A DNA stretch of 64,000 nucleotides from positions 124,001-188,000 of the forward strand of contig WHUX01000056.1 in assembly GCA_015179025.1 (NCBI GenBank), read 5' to 3'. This document shows positions 10,721 through 24,235 of the stretch, piece after piece. The notes beneath the pieces are model-generated. The model was not told where the DNA came from, did not search any database, and saw only the letters and a list, made by a program, of their open reading frames with translations. The translations under genes and the position numbers were made by a program. How positions within the stretch are numbered: the first letter of the stretch is position 1; every line of letters starts with the position of its first letter. The DNA is from Terfezia claveryi (lineage: Eukaryota > Ascomycota > Pezizomycetes > Pezizales > Pezizaceae).

Positions 10721-12523
10721 TCAAAAGAGGAGAGTGTTTAGGAGTACATCCTACGGTAGGTGATGTACTCCTTACTTATTTCCCCACTGGTTTTCTTCTT
10801 CAGAGCCCAGCTCTGTATTTCTTAATTGTCCCTTATCCATTCGTACTTTCTTATTGGCAGGTACTAGTGCCTGACTAGTAGTACGAGTAGTAGAGGCATT
10901 AAATGGAGGGGGGGTTTTAGCGGTTCTTTGGCTTCTACACTCGTAATATTTATGAGTGCTTCTTCCACAGTTAGTGCACCTCCCTTCTTTTTATCATTTA
11001 TTAAAGATGGGGCTTGGGAGGTGTTCTGTTCTTGATGAACCAGTAGTAGTTGTAGTAGAGTTTCTTCCTGGAAACTGTACTCGATTGTTAAATGTTCATT
11101 TCTTTGATGCTGGTTGAGATGGAGCAGTATGGCAGCTACAACTCTGGAACTCAGTATTGATGATATCCATTTCGACGAGTTTTTGTTTCTATTGGTGAGG
11201 AAAGGTGCGGAGGTTTTCATAATGGGCCATTGATTTGCGGAGGTCATGGGAGAGGTTGGAGATGATAATATTAATGATTTGAATCTCAGATAATTTGGCA
11301 TAATTGTTGAGCTTATCTACCTCCATTAGGTAGTCTAAAACAGAACCAGTTTTTTTTAGTCTTACTAAGTCATGGTATGCTCGGTCTGCCTAGTAGAGAT
11401 CCCCACAATATAGTTCCATAGCTTCCTTAACTTTCTTCCAAGTATGATACTTAACCCGGTTAGCCTTCCACCAATCTAATGCCTTTCCATCCATTGACAA
11501 CCCAATATATGCTAGCTTCTGGTCTTCATTTCGAGTGAGGGTAATAAGAAAATAATCATCCATTTGAAGGATCCAGCCTTCGAGATGCATTCGGTCTCCC
11601 TTGAATTTATTCGTGGGTGGTGCTTTGCCTGCTATCTGCTTATCATCAAAGATTCCTAGTCCTACTGGAGGTGGAAGTGGAGGAGTAAGATCTCTGGGTC
11701 GTCTTTGTTTGACTGGTGGTAGAGGGGGTGGTGGTATACCTCCTACTACTTGCTCGAGTCTTTGTGCTATATTCGCTGGAGGGTGTATAGGCTAAGGAGC
11801 CTGTACCCAATGTTCTACCCTTTCAAGTCGGTCTTGAAAGTTAGTGAATTGTCCTTTCATACTACTGATTTGTCCTTCAATACTAGCAAACCGTTGCTGG
11901 TATTGATCATTGTAGAAGTCGGCTTGTCCCTTAAGATATTGGAGGTTGTGGTAGATTGTCTGGAATTCTTTTGTCTGGTTTGTTTGTCCTGAAATAATAA
12001 GATTCTGGATTTGTGTAAGTGCACTTTGCATATCATTCGATAGTTGTGCATGTTTGTTGGCAGTAGCATTAGCTGTATTCTGGATATCTGCTGCACTTCG
12101 CTGAATGAACTCGGTATGTGCTGTCTGTATCTGTTGTAGCTGTTGTACCTGTGCGAGTGCAGCTTGCTTTTCTGCCTCTAAATGCTGAACTTGTGCCTTC
12201 ATAGCGGCGTATCCAGAATCAACGGGAGTCTAGTGGCGAGCTGCTAGTCGCTTGCCCTTAGTGGAGGGTCCTGGATTATTAGATAGAGCTACTGATGGGG
12301 CAACTGATTGTATGATGGGTTTAGGAGAGGAGGAGGATATTAATCTGAGTTCTATTTGTTGACGGGGGGTGCCTCAGCATTTCTGAAATTATGGAATCTG
12401 AGAAGAGGGAGCATAGTATTGCTCGATGAATTGTTCAGCTCGTTGCGGTGCCTGGACAACACTATTATTGTCAGTGTCAGCCATAGGCTTATCAAAGGCT
12501 TCACCAAGTAATCCTCTCAACAT
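10721..12523 (-). pseudogene. gypsy-1 gag
   Basis: The ATG at 12523 (MLRGLLGEAFDKPMADTDNN) opens a long gag. A glutamine-rich coiled coil lies at 12202-11792 (VQHLEAEKQAALAQVQQLQQ). The capsid-type retrotrans_gag block is at 11590-11390 (LAYIGLSMDGKALDWW and TWKKVKEAMELY). A CCHC knuckle C-TN-C-GRST-H-KYYE-C is at 10978-10937. Stops and frame changes occur at about 12389, 12376, 12230, 11791 and 11389. Structural role: virus-like particle formation and RNA packaging. Confidence 0.85.
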
Positions 12524-12583
12524 CGATATAGTTGTAGGGGATTGTAGGGTATTGGTGTCTATAGAGGTGTATAGACAAGCGGT

Positions 12584-13190
12584 GTAATGTTACAGGCGGG
12601 CTGTAACTACGAATATATAAGCCGGCGAAAGAGGTTATCAGTTTTAAGTACAAGTATAAATGCAGTAACAACTCGGGTGTAGAGCAGACTCGATAAGAGT
12701 AAAGCTATATGAGACTTAGAATACCGCTTGGGTCTTAATGTATTAACTATGTAAAAGCGGTGGGTTATATAGAAGCTTAGATCTGATAACAAGTAATCAG
12801 ATCTGGACGATGCTTCCTATAACAGCTTAGCAACATTGACGTCAGGTTGTTACCCAAATAGGAAGATGCTTCCCAATTTAGAAACATTGCAGTCTGACTT
12901 ACATTGATTAGGAAGCCCGAACTACAATGCTTTGCAGTCAGGCTAACAAACAGGAAATAACTTGAATACATCCAATAACGATACATGAATGACATACAAT
13001 AGAATATAATGTAAACAAGAAGAGAAATACATGCATGAGATCTGATGTCAGAAGCTACACACTTCAATACGCTAATCTCTTTATCCTCACTACCCTATCT
13101 ACATGGTTGATCAGGCCATATCAGTTAGCATTGTAGTAGAGTATTGGTATTAGCCCTCGAAGAGGTAAGTCTCTTACCTGAGCCTTAACA
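12584..13190 (-). repeat. Putative 5' LTR of gypsy-1
   Basis: About 607 bp between the gag leader and the next element, with ends TGTAATG...CCTTAACA on the plus strand. That is the same style as the LTR of gypsy-3 (TGTAATAG...CCTTACA). The partner LTR is outside the window, so the outer boundary is inferred, not proven. Confidence 0.55.
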
Positions 13191-13783
13191 CCTCATGTTT
13201 GTGCCAAGAATGAGTGATTGATTTAGAACAAAGATAAATTAAATTATAAGTATCAAAAGAGCAATTGTTAGAAAGAGGAACTTAGAAATATGATTTATCA
13301 TATTAAAAACTTCAGAAGGAGAATTGTAGGAAGGGAAACTTAGGAACATGATGTATTGGATTGAAAACATTATAAAAACAATAGGGAGAAGTTCAAGCCA
13401 GGAAGATGTAGGATAGAAAGTATAACTTTAAGAAGCAGATTGTGTGCATATCAAGTTGGGACCATGAGATATATGAGTGACAACAGGAAAAGGAGGCAAA
13501 TAGGTTGGGCAAATATAGGAGAATACAAAGGGTGAACACATGCTTGCAAAGTCATGAGACAGGGGTAGGAGTAGAAGAGAAGTGAGGCTGAAGTAGAATG
13601 TAGGGAATGCACAACATTGGATTAGAAACATAGCAAAGCAGATAATGCTGAGATGTTATAGGGAAAGTGGTATGTATAAATACCATGGTAGAAACAGTAT
13701 ACAGGTAATATAGTAGTTCAGAGAGTTGGAAGTAGTAGAGGTATACTAGGAAGAAAACCCAAAACACTAGTATGTCATAAGGC
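13191..13783. other. 593 bp without a recognised gene (left flank of hAT copy A)
   Basis: AT-rich sequence between the gypsy-1 LTR and the end of copy A's H3-like pseudogene. In copies B and C the matching interval holds the terminal inverted repeat and GC-rich subterminal DNA; here neither is visible. Copy A's end is probably lost or disguised by mutation. Nothing else recognised. Confidence 0.5.
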
Positions 13784-14686
13784 TTAGTTCGGCAATAGAG
13801 CACTAGGTGCACCTAGTACACCTAGCACAAATAAACTCATTGCTAATGCAACTGATGCCAGCAAAGGAGGAGTTGCAAGAGATAGTAGGGCACCAACTGA
13901 TGCCAGTGATTTAGTCGATAGCAAAACTGATGGTGATACTGAAAATAATGATTCTGATAATGATAATAATTAGGGTGATGATAGTAATAATGGTGATGAT
14001 AAGAAGGATAATAAAGAGGATGATAAGGGCGATAGTAGTACTAGTGGTACTTATGGTGTAGGATAGTAGGTTACATTACCTCTAGATAGCTAATTGGCTT
14101 CTACCTAATACTACAACACTACATCTTATCATAGAATTGTTTTATGTAGTAGGTTTTGGTCTCCGTTCTGTATTATATACAGGTTGATTGCTATTTTATA
14201 TACCTGGTTAGTTTCACCTTGACCTTCTCATGATATATGCTTTTTTACCTGTCAAAACTTTAGGGAAGTATGCCTCTATAGCCTCTTGGAGGGCATTTGT
14301 TGCTATGATACCAATTCTTTCTATATTTGTCTGCCTACTAAGTATCATAGGATAACTGTTGTATTCAATATTAATATTCTATATGATTTCTCAATATAAC
14401 TGTTGGAATGCAGTCTTTAGAATGATTAATTGACTGCTGGCCTGTTGTCTCCAAATTTGTCTAATAATTGCTACTGACAGTAAACTTAGTATTTCAAGTT
14501 CAAATTGAACAAGGGGGAGTTCTTATACCAATCTACCCTTCTCTTTCATAGAATTACCCTTTTCTTTTTGGAGAGTACCTTTTTCTTTTTAGGGAGTACC
14601 TCTCTCTTTTTTAGGACTACTATAGGTACTCTCATAAAGAGTACTATCTTCTTAATATTCCTAGCTTATTATTTCATTCCAGCCAT
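13784..14686 (-). pseudogene. H3-like gene of hAT copy A (decayed)
   Basis: Aligns with the H3-like genes at 41482-42321 and 52897-53599. Exon 2 still reads VAIIRQI-RQQASSQLIIL, then ERIGIIATNALQEAIEAYF, which are the H3 alpha-N/alpha-1 and alpha-2 regions. The histone block REI-QD is damaged (TGA and TAG for R and Q). Like copy B, it has a long serine/alanine-rich tail after the fold, ending at a TAA at 13784-13786. ATG at 14684-14686 matches the copy B start. Strong evidence for descent from the same gene; no longer coding. Confidence 0.8.
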
Positions 14687-15341
14687 TATATCTATGTATT
14701 TAGGAGTACAAAAGAGTAAGTGTAATATCTATACTGACTAAAGGTTATAAATCAAAGGATCTGAGGTTTGGGACAGTAAGTTTACTTGTATATATATGTT
14801 TCTAAGGGCATGAAGTAGACAAAAGATAGACTAATCTTAAGTAATAAGCTCAATAATAAAGTATAATTTATTATCTGCATCCCTATCTATTAGCTTACTT
14901 ATATAAAGAGAGTAATAAAAAAATATTACTTTAGTATTACGCTACATTAGCCTGTTTATATTAAAAAAAACACATAAGGAAAATACCCTATAGAGAAATA
15001 CATAATTCTAAAACAAATACCTCCTAGTATGCTCAATTGACATCAAAAAATACATAAAGAAAATATCTCTTACATACGCTATAGCCATCCAAAAACAATA
15101 CAAAAATGAAATACCCCTTGCTTCAGACTATAGTTATCTAACAAACATATAAACAAAGATACAATAAAATACACAATGAAATACAAAAGTAGTAGATACA
15201 ATTAAATCTTAGAAAATAGATAACAAATAACTATTCATGGTATCCATAACAAGTTCTCCATTCATGACAAGTTTTCTATCTGTGACATGTTTTCCATCCA
15301 TAATACTAAAAAGAAATCTAAATTAGTTCCTATTCTCCTCA

Positions 15342-16903
15342 CTAGTTTACTTCTTCCCTATCCTCACTATAATTGTCATCTTCATCATTATACTCACCTA
15401 TATTCTCATCTGCTAGCTCATCTTTCCCCCTATTATTACCTACAACTTACTTTTTGCATTTGTCTTCTTTATTGTTGTTACTTGTTTTCATTATAGCATC
15501 TTGATGTAAAATCCACTAATATACTTATTTATTGACTTTATAATTGTTCTCCTCAATAGAATCCCTATAGTCCTCATCTTCGGTGTCACTTAAGAGCAAT
15601 TTGGTAGGTCTATCTCTGCTAGGTACTGACAACCCTTTTTCCCATTTGCTGGAGCTAGATTCAGTTGATTGAGCTTCTTCTTCTAAAGAACCCTCTGAAG
15701 CTACCCATCAGCCCTATAGTTCTGTATCTTTATCATTATCTTGCTTGTTGGGTTTGTCATTAAGGTTCTATCTACTTGTGAGCAAAGTTCTCAGATTTAG
15801 ATCAAGCATGAGGAAGCACCTACCTCTTTAATATCTGTCCTAATGTCTATATCACTTAAGCAATCGTCAGTACCTCCCTCAGCTAACTCCTCTTGTATAG
15901 TCTATATCCTGCTATCAATTGCTAGTATTGTGTTGGGCCCTGTATCACTAGTTCTATGCCCAAACCCTGTGTCACATTCGGTTGGCTCATTAAATTAGGC
16001 ATAGACTCAGCAGTTGATTGGTACAACACTAATGACTACTGAAAATTACTGTACTGGCTTTACTCTTATTACTTCTAACTTAGTATAAGGAATTTTGAAT
16101 TCAGGAAGTTCTTCTTGCTCCTGTAATTCCAAATGGACTCGCTTCTGCTTATCAGATAGCTGATACTACTGGTACAAAATATATGCCTTTTTGCAGATAA
16201 ACATTAGGTCACAAGTCCTTTGAATCAGTTATTCACAGTTGCCTTATTCCACATCAGTTAACAAGACCCTTCAAGTGCCTATTGCCCTTCTAGTAGTAGT
16301 GGTGTATTCGGCCTCCTTAATTCTTGCTTTGAGCACCCTATTTACCTTTTGCCTTTTCCAGTCCTTAGCCTGCTTATATGACAGTAGGAGTCTAAGTAGT
16401 TTCTTGTGTATTTCTCAAATTCTTTTCATATGGGGATTAGTAAAGATGCCTCATGCCTTCCTCCCTCTACTAAATTCTATGTCTGGATTAAACTCTCAAG
16501 AGCCCCATAGGAAGTTGGCATATTTGGTATAAAGATTCTTTGGAATATTCTTAGCAAGTTTGGCTCTTGACATACTTCTTGTTGAAATATTTACAATTGA
16601 GGGTAGGTAAAAGGCTTGTTCAGCTCTTGTCCTTCTCCTTATTGTTACATCCTTAACTAGGGGTAGAATAAGGGCTAGTTTGGCTTTTGTCCTTCTTCTT
16701 AGAATATCCTCAATTAGGTAAGCTAATTCTACTCTTATCTTCCATTTTTTGAGAATATGCTCTATACGAGTTGTTAGCATCTTTGCAATCGGGCTGGTTG
16801 GCGCTCTTAGAGTTGTCTTTCTTTTTTTCTACATGGGAGGTTCTAGTGCTGGACTAGTTGCCACTTTACCAGTTGTCTTTTTCTTCTTAGAATAGTTTAG
16901 CAT
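15342..16903 (-). pseudogene. Gene 4 of hAT copy A (RAELA-repeat / acidic-tail protein, decayed)
   Basis: Collinear with 54564-56125. The start codon at 16901-16903 is kept. The arginine/lysine-rich repeats ending RAELA or RAKLA, spaced by PP(V/I)-rich linkers, are still legible between 16500 and 16780 (RRRTKAKLALILPL, RRRTRAEQAF). Downstream stops are frequent. The acidic C-terminal exon is at about 15342-15700. Confidence 0.75.
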
Positions 16904-17423
16904 TATAAATACTTAAACATAAACTTCATTAGTAGTCTTTCAACTTTGGGCTCAACCTCATTCCTTTGACCCGACCTTCATAACACCTCTATAACAACCT
17001 CTATGACACAATTTTGTAAAACATACATCTTAGTTCTGCTAGTTATTTAGATGGGAATACCTATGATTGAGATAAATAATAGTTAGTAAATAAGCTAACT
17101 ATTATTTAACTTCTCTATAATATCCTTTGTGATGGCCTCCATAATATAGCTTTGGAACACATACCCCTTTATTATCTTCACTGCAGATTATATAGATAGA
17201 AATCACTATTGAAGTACTAACAATTCCTTAGAATTTGTAGATAAATGAAAGATAACTACCAAAAACCTCTATTTGTGTAAATAAAGGAATTTATTCTTTG
17301 TTTATAAGCAAACCTGGATGCTATTAACCGAACATAGGTATATGACTAGCATCATTACGATGCGTGTACCCCTCATTGTAAACTTTACCTGTAGTCAAGT
17401 CTATGCATGAATATATTAGTAGT

Positions 17424-17847
17424 TTAATTTTGGTTAACATGTAATAATATCAAGCCAAAATGAAAATTAGAAGAGCCTGGCCTAATGTCAATAGTAAGAC
17501 TTCCCTCTATAGTGACCTCCTCTATGGCTCCTGCTTCTTGCTGCCTTTGCCATTGCTTTTGTTTATGAATATAGTATTACTAGGATGACTACTCTTAAGA
17601 CCACCTTGCCCTTTTTGAGTTAATAATAGGGGGGAGTCAAATGATGAGAAAGGTTGTTTAGGTTGGGAATGTTCAAATAGTAAGTATAGAGATTGCCTGG
17701 GACTTGGACTAACAAAGAGAGGCTTCTTATTCTCTTTGTTTACAACCTCTGGCTTAGGATTGTCCTCCTATATCACTACCACTAGTTCCTACAAAACCTC
17801 CCTCTTATTATCTCCTTTAGTTTTGACTTTACTAAACCTCTACTATT
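17424..17847 (-). pseudogene. Gene 3 of hAT copy A (decayed)
   Basis: Collinear with 56724-57156. The ATG is changed to ATA at the position matching copy B's start. The C-terminal block that in copies B and C reads LTIDIG..SS.FHF is still legible as translated sequence near 17424-17500. The run of G (C6 on the coding strand) near 17629 is retained. Confidence 0.65.
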
Positions 17848-19367
17848 AGACAATATAACTGATTTTACACTTAGTATCAGGTTTGATAATCACTAGAAGT
17901 TTGGGTGAAAAGGAATTAGCTACTAGCCAGTAATACTATGTTAAATCAAGTGTAAGTTACTACATAATACTATTATATATCCTTTTTCTGTTCCTTACTA
18001 CAGATCAGTTTCTAGTAGAAGGAACCACATGACCTTGCAGCATGTATGTTTTCCATATGCTTCAAATATGACCTGCTTAAGGTAATAGGAATGTAATAAT
18101 TATTGTTATGTGTTTAATGGAACTGTAAAAAATAGGACAAGCCCATATAGCTATTGCACATACTCAAATAATATAAGACATATATATAATATCATATAGG
18201 GCAAGTAAAAAAGTATGGAAGTCATACCTTGACCCTGGAATTTCATCTCTTTACCTAATAGTCAAATTAGCTGGTATACTTTCTTGTAGTATAGTAATAA
18301 AAGATAGGAGGTAGCTTGATATGGAATGATAAAAAGCTAGGGTGATACAGATAATAGAGAATAGAAGTTAATTGAGTAGTAGGAGGTGAGGACATGTAGA
18401 ATTTATCTGGCTCCAGCAGACTCTGGCCTAAGCTACTGCTCCAAAACATCTCTAGTTACTCCTTAAGACATCTCTAAATATATGTTACCTGTTTCGGAAC
18501 TAACTTGGCTTGACTCGGACTCCTTTTTCCATTGTACTTTATAAGGAGGCTTATACAAGTAGACTACCTATACCTCTGCAAGTAATAAATAACATTATTG
18601 CTAGTAGAGCAATTGATGGGTCAATAGTATATAAATGAGAAGACTATATCAGGATTATTGATACTTTTAAGAAGATGCATTGACTATTATCACATGAGAC
18701 AGATAGAATGCTTTACCTGCCAGCCTACCTTTTACTGGCTAAACTAACTCTTATAGTATATAACAAAGTATATCAGTATATACCTTAACCTCAACTATAT
18801 AGGTTGACAATAACTAGTGTATCCTATTGACTAGTCAATTACTGTAGATTATACTATTGACCTATCACTTTCATAGATATAGTACTATTATGGATAAAGG
18901 TGGCAGTTCTATACCAAGTTAGAGTGGTTCAGGATAGTAGTTCCATTTAGGTGGGGTAGCTAGTACTAAACTTATGTAGTTATAGATATTTTTTCTTGTT
19001 ATGGATATTTTATGTTATTATGGATAGCTTATTTTGTTATAGATGTCTTGTCATGGATATGTTGTCATGGATCTTTTGCTATATCTCAGGTAGGTCATGC
19101 AAGTCTTTCCTACAACTAATATAAGCTAGGTTCTTTGGATACAATTAGTATTACCTATAGAGTATGGTAGTCTACTTTTATCTACTAATTCTAAGGCAAA
19201 ATCAGATGTAACTAGACAACCTACCAAAAGAGGACATTATTATTTAGGGATTCTTTCTAGAACTATTATCTGGAGTTTTACTTATATATAGTTCATTAGG
19301 ATTAGAATTCTCACTGATCATATTAGCTTTATAATGGACATTATGCCAACCAGACTACTATACAAAT
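17848..19367. other. Central non-coding region of hAT copy A
   Basis: 1.5 kb between the divergent start sites of gene 3 (minus) and gene 2 (plus). It is collinear with 57157-58666. No ORF of note. It should have held the two divergent promoters; decayed versions of the TGTCATGGAT-type motif are at about 19040-19080. Confidence 0.6.
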
Positions 19368-20259
19368 ATAGCAGTATACTACAATCTAGAAGCTGAACTT
19401 GGTTTCAAAGAGTTTTAGAAGTAGTGGAGAGATACTGCTAGGCTACAATGGTTCCTTAGTCTATATGAAATAGAAATAGTAATATACTAGTCTAGATAGT
19501 TGGTTATAGACCAATTTGACCCCAATAAGATTGTATCTCGAGTAGTACCCATAGAGCTTCTAAAGAGGATTTGGATTGATCAGTATAATTCACTGCTCCC
19601 TTTAGATATCTACAGGAGTTCAAAAATGATTTGGGATCTCTTCTATCTAGATGACCTTACTATATATGATTTGTTGTAGATTACCCTTTTCTACTATTAC
19701 TTGACTGGTGAGGGAGAGGCATAGGGTTTATGTGAAGATTGTTGATACCTATTGGTAAGTTAGTTGTTGCATTAAAACATTGGAGTGCTAATATACCTAT
19801 TATAGATACTCTCCCAGACCTACCGGATTCCTGACAGCAGAATTATTTAGCATCCTGTCTATATACTAGTACAATGGCATCCCCTACCTAGAATAATAGT
19901 ATTATATTGTAGGCAAGAGGTCTAGCTTTGGCCTTCAAGAAGGTATCTTACTAATTCTTACACATAGATAGTATGGCAAGCTAATTATATCTAGACCTCT
20001 CAAGATTTTGCAACTCACAGACAGCCCCGATTGGCTATTGAGATCCAATATACTCCATCTAGATTTGACCAATATCCCTAACAATATATCAGAGCCAGAT
20101 GGATACTTTGAGCCTAGAAGTGAGATCTTACCATACAGCTCAAAGGACTCAGATGATATTTATGAGAACATTATGGATCTATTTTGGAATGAATGGCAGA
20201 TTGTATACTTGGATTGGAATCGGGTTTAGCATGCTGTTGATATGCTATAGTATAATTAA
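19368..20259 (+). pseudogene. Gene 2 of hAT copy A (decayed)
   Basis: Collinear with 58667-59558 and with the three-exon gene 2 of copy C. The start ATG has become ATA (19368-19370). The final exon still encodes ILQLTDSPDWLLRSNILHLD, matching copy C's LQLTESPDWPLRCIILQLD, followed by LTNI..NISEPDG. Stops are numerous upstream. Confidence 0.75.
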
Positions 20260-20496
20260 TAGATGTATTTTATGTATAGATAGGTTTGGAATATTAAGGA
20301 ATGTACTATAAGTACCTTGTGAATGTCTCCTATAGAATTCATAATAAGTACATATTATCTATGACAAGTATACATTATTTGTAACATACTCCAAATACTC
20401 TCAAAATGTGAATAAATAGGCCTCTCTTCCCTACTACTCTTCCAAATCTATTATTGCCAACTCTCAGGAATATAATAGCCAAACAAACTTGCACTA

Positions 20497-21358
20497 CATT
20501 AGCAAAAAAAATATTCGCGTCATATGTCTTCCTGTACGTCGGACGCACAGGACGCATGGGACAGGAACTTACAATCAGGACACCAACCGTTCGGTGGGCT
20601 AGCGTCGTGACGTACTCGGATGGTGGTCCTATGCCTGGGATGCTGAACTTACCCTTGGCAGGCACGCCTGCGCCCTGGATGCAAGGCTTATCTTTGGTGG
20701 ATGCCCCTTGCATCTTGGATGTAAGGCTAATACAACGTTCCTCCAGATGCATTTAGTCTGTGGACTCACGTCCTTGAAGTATTTGTCGATTGTACATGCA
20801 TCACCAACGGCATTCTAAATTGGAGCAGTGTCTATGACGCTGTCGCACTCACTACTTTCGTCCCCAACGAAGTAAGTTTATTGACTACTCTTCCTCAACG
20901 TTTGCGTAAATGGGTGCTCTTCCTTAACTCTAGCCTGCTCCGATCTGACGTCTACAACGCGGGCTCCCCGACATTATACATCGGCAATACAAGCGGGTGA
21001 ACCCTAGATCTATTTTACTTGAAATTGGAATTATTTTATATTTGAATTCTAGCTTGCTAATCCATGCCTAAAAAAAATCATATTTATCGAAAAAAAAAAT
21101 TCACCAAATAAAAAAATATAGCAAAAAAAAAATAGCAAAAGACATAATAAGCCCCAGCACTGCTACCTCATAACTTCCATTATATTCTTCCACTTATCTG
21201 TCAAGGTTATCTATCTTCATCGTCGGGCTCGTAATCATCGTCGCATTCTTGAGCTTCCCTATTCAAGATAGTTAGCTTTGTCTGAATGGTTATAAGCATA
21301 GAAAGACATAAAACTTACCAACGGAGGTAGTTTTATCTTCAACCACATTATTTTTGTG
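20497..21358. other. Left terminal region of the Plavaka element, non-coding
   Basis: Holds the terminal inverted repeat, GC-rich subterminal sequence with CGGACGCACAGGACGCA repeats (20540-20560; the same string recurs near the right end at 38270-38290) and an AT-rich run near 21060-21150. ORFs in both strands around 20400-20750 overlap each other and look accidental. Confidence 0.6.
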
Positions 21359-22789
21359 CTAAAGTACATCGGAAATCCGTTGTCGGCTGAAGTGTTTTGA
21401 TTTTGCAAGCTCGGCAAGTTCTTGAACAAGCTCAGCTTCAAAGACCGAGGTATTGCTAATTCGCAGGGATTGGTCTGATTCCAGTGAACCATTTTGCTGT
21501 GTGGCAGCCAAACGTGCGCCTATATCTGCCTTGATTGTAGCCAAGAGGAGCACACATACTTTCCGGGGGTGGGCATTCCAGGTGGCTATAAACTGTTTGT
21601 AGGTTGCTATATATATCAGAAAGTGTGCTCCCTTTGTCGGGTGAGAAATACTTACTGATGGTTGTATCGTATCTGAAATTCGCTGTACTTGGGGGTTCAA
21701 CATACACCCCGGTTGTCCATGCCTTCAGGCAATGACGCATGGCAGAGGTGACTAGGCAGATGAACACTTCATTGATCGAATCAAAGAAGGTATCATCCGA
21801 GTTCCCGCGCATTTTCATATTTGAGAAATATTTACGGAAGATGATCTCCGTGATTTCGTTAGCATGGAAATGCCTCTGGTGGGCCTGTATAAGTGTTAGT
21901 CATGTCAGACCTCCGACGCCAGAAGGAAGACTTACCTCCCGGCCATCTTCTCTGCAAATGAACCGATCCTGAAATAACAGGTTCTTTACCCGCTCAGCTA
22001 TCTCGTGTTGAGGTAGGTAGTTCAAGGCGAAAAGCTTGACAATACTATGTGTACATTCGTAAATAAGTTGTGCTCGAGTTCGCAAATATATGCTATGCAG
22101 CTGTGATAGTTTAGAATAGCATCTGACGTCGCAGACAGGGAAGAGTACATACATAGGCATTTGCTGTTTTCATGCGTTTCAGTTTTTCTCTAGTTTCCTC
22201 CTGAGCTTTGAGCCAGGCTACTGATAACAATTGTTGGATTTCCTCCGCATTTAGCATTGGATTTCCGAATAAAGTATAAAAGCGCACATGCTTGGCTGCT
22301 CGCGAGGTGAGTTCCTTGTACTCATTTGGGATAGCGAAAAATGACCTGGATTGCGGCCCGACTCGAGAGGGCTTGTTGACTATCAGGTCCATCTATTGTT
22401 CCTGAGGTGTCTCAGAGTCAAAGTTAAACCTATCACTGGGTAGATTACTCACACTGGACTCAGTGTGAGTATGAAGCCACCTTCTGCTAGCAGAGGGTGC
22501 CGGTGGAGAGGACTATGTACATTGGAGTTAGCTGGACTCATGGATCTAGATGTGAGGTGGTACTTACTTGTAGCCTAGAACTCGAAGTCTTTGAAGGAGT
22601 GTATTAGATACACAGTTTCCTTGTGGGGCATGTCCCATCCGACGCTGCACGACGTTTTGAGGACAGTGCTATATGAGGAGGCTGAAGAACAGTCTCCTCA
22701 TCTTCGTCCTCTTCGTCCTCCACGTTATATAAAGGAATTGTTTGCTGTCATGTAACACCCTGTGAACTTTCGCCTGGGCGTCGTAACAT
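21359..22789 (-). pseudogene. DUF6532-domain protein of the Plavaka element
   Basis: From the ATG at 22789 (MLRRPGESSQGV) the gene runs through an acidic EDEEDEDEE segment. Its first intron starts GTAAGTACC. The family block follows: RTRAQLIYECTHSIVKLFAL, QDRFICREDGRE, FFDSINEVFICLVTSAMRHC and LKAWTTGVY. The last two resemble the DUF6532 signature, in which a 'LVATAL..AL.EW.TG' segment precedes a Y-rich helix. About five exons with introns of 40-55 bp can be fitted in one frame to the TAG at 21359. In-frame stops at about 22748, 22606 and 22391 all look like C-to-T changes. DUF6532 function is unknown; I recall it mainly from mushroom-forming fungi. Confidence 0.7.
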
Positions 22790-23380
22790 TATGGAAAGTT
22801 GATGTGAATAGGGATGGGGTTGTGCAGAGTGAACAGAAATGTGCAGAGGGATGGGAATGTGCAGAGGGATGGGAATGTGTAGAGGGATGGGTTGATGACA
22901 AGTGGGGGGATATTGAGGGTGAGGAGAGGACGTGAAGAGTTAGAAATTTGGGCTACAGGGGATAATGAGAGCGGATCCAAATGGTACTTATTAACTTCCG
23001 AGTTTGCTTTGCTATCTTGAAAACAGTTCCATCTATCTAGAAAAACTCCCGACTCTACCAGAATAAAACCCGACTAACCCCAAAAGAGCCCGACTACCTA
23101 TAAAAATCCCGAGTAACTCTAAAAATCTCGAAAACGCTAGAAAATCCATGCCAACCAGACTAGAAAACCCCAACTAACACCCAACTAAACAGAATGATAC
23201 CGACGTTCCCAAACTGTCTACCTACGTCCAACGTCATGTAAAAAGATCCTCTTAGGCATTTATCGTCTCCCAATGGTATTGGGCTGTGTTCAACCCGCGA
23301 ACTTTGCTCACTACCAGTTAAATACCCAAGAGTCGGTTCAATCAAGTAGCTCGATGCCCTACGGCTACCACCTGACGTGC
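22790..23380. other. Spacer between DUF6532 gene and gene X
   Basis: No gene recognised. A short direct repeat GAGGGATGGGAATGTGCA occurs two to three times at 22836-22885, and short repeats of the form ..CCCGACTA.. occur at 23046-23125. Confidence 0.5.
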
Positions 23381-24235
23381 CTAGACAAGTTGCGGATCAG
23401 AGGTAATTTTTGGCTGTTTGAGGTATTGAATGTAGCAGTAATCCTCATCATTGGAATCGATGATGCCTGCATTTGGGAAGAGGCACTTGTACTCCTTCTT
23501 GATATCGCTCAGGATTTCCTGCTAGTAGTCCACTCTTCCACGGAGTTCATACTTGCATTGTTCGAAAGTATGGTCTTTTGTAGGCATCTGATGCTGACGG
23601 ACCCCAGCGACATTGCGTACGTTCGCATCAGAATCCTCGGCAAAATCTTCATATTCGTTTCGGGGGATAAACTTCTCAAATTCGAAATAAGGATGGGCTC
23701 GGGGGGGGGTATTGGCTCTTAGGGGTACAGAATGGAGTAACACCATTAGGGGTACTGGGTCACTTTTAGACATTCGGAAAAATGCCTTCACCTCCGCATC
23801 AGAATGGAGACCAGTATAGTCGGCAGGAAAGCTGAGGTTAGGAGGGTTTGGGTCCTTGAGTGCGCCCAAAATTTCTCGAACCTTTCTATCGGCAGGAACA
23901 TGAGCTTTGACAATGTCCCAAATCCTGTCTAGAGTCTTTGTCTGAATAACCACTAAATTCCTCCTATCCCGTTCATCCCAGATCTACCCGTTGATATCCC
24001 TATGCTCTCCTATCTCAGGATCACCCACCCAGAATGCCACCGTGGTCCCTGCAGCTTCGCCGGCGTCGGAGATGTCTTCTTTTTCGTTGGAGTTCTCGTG
24101 AGTATGTACCCTCTTTCGAGCACGCTTGATAGCCAGGTTTTTTGATATCTCAGAACGTTTCTTTAGGCAATCTTGTAGCAGTGCCTCCAGTGCCTTTTGG
24201 TGGGACTTGGACCCACCAGCCAGTCGATTCCTCAT

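Larger units (their letters stand above)
1..13190 (-). mobile_element. Ty3/gypsy retrotransposon gypsy-1 (3' end outside window)
   Basis: A minus-strand Ty3/gypsy element reads from a 5' LTR near 13190 down through gag, protease, reverse transcriptase, RNase H and integrase, and leaves the window at base 1 before its 3' LTR. Two later insertions interrupt it: a copia element at 276-5671 and a non-coding LTR element at 7277-9909. Removing either insertion with one target-site copy rejoins the reading frame exactly: integrase FASRFLKEL and RT RRGKWFTRLDLK. The element is dead, with TAG, TAA and TGA codons where the family has Q, R or W. The domain order PR-RT-RH-IN is that of Ty3/gypsy (Metaviridae-type). 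Confidence 0.93.
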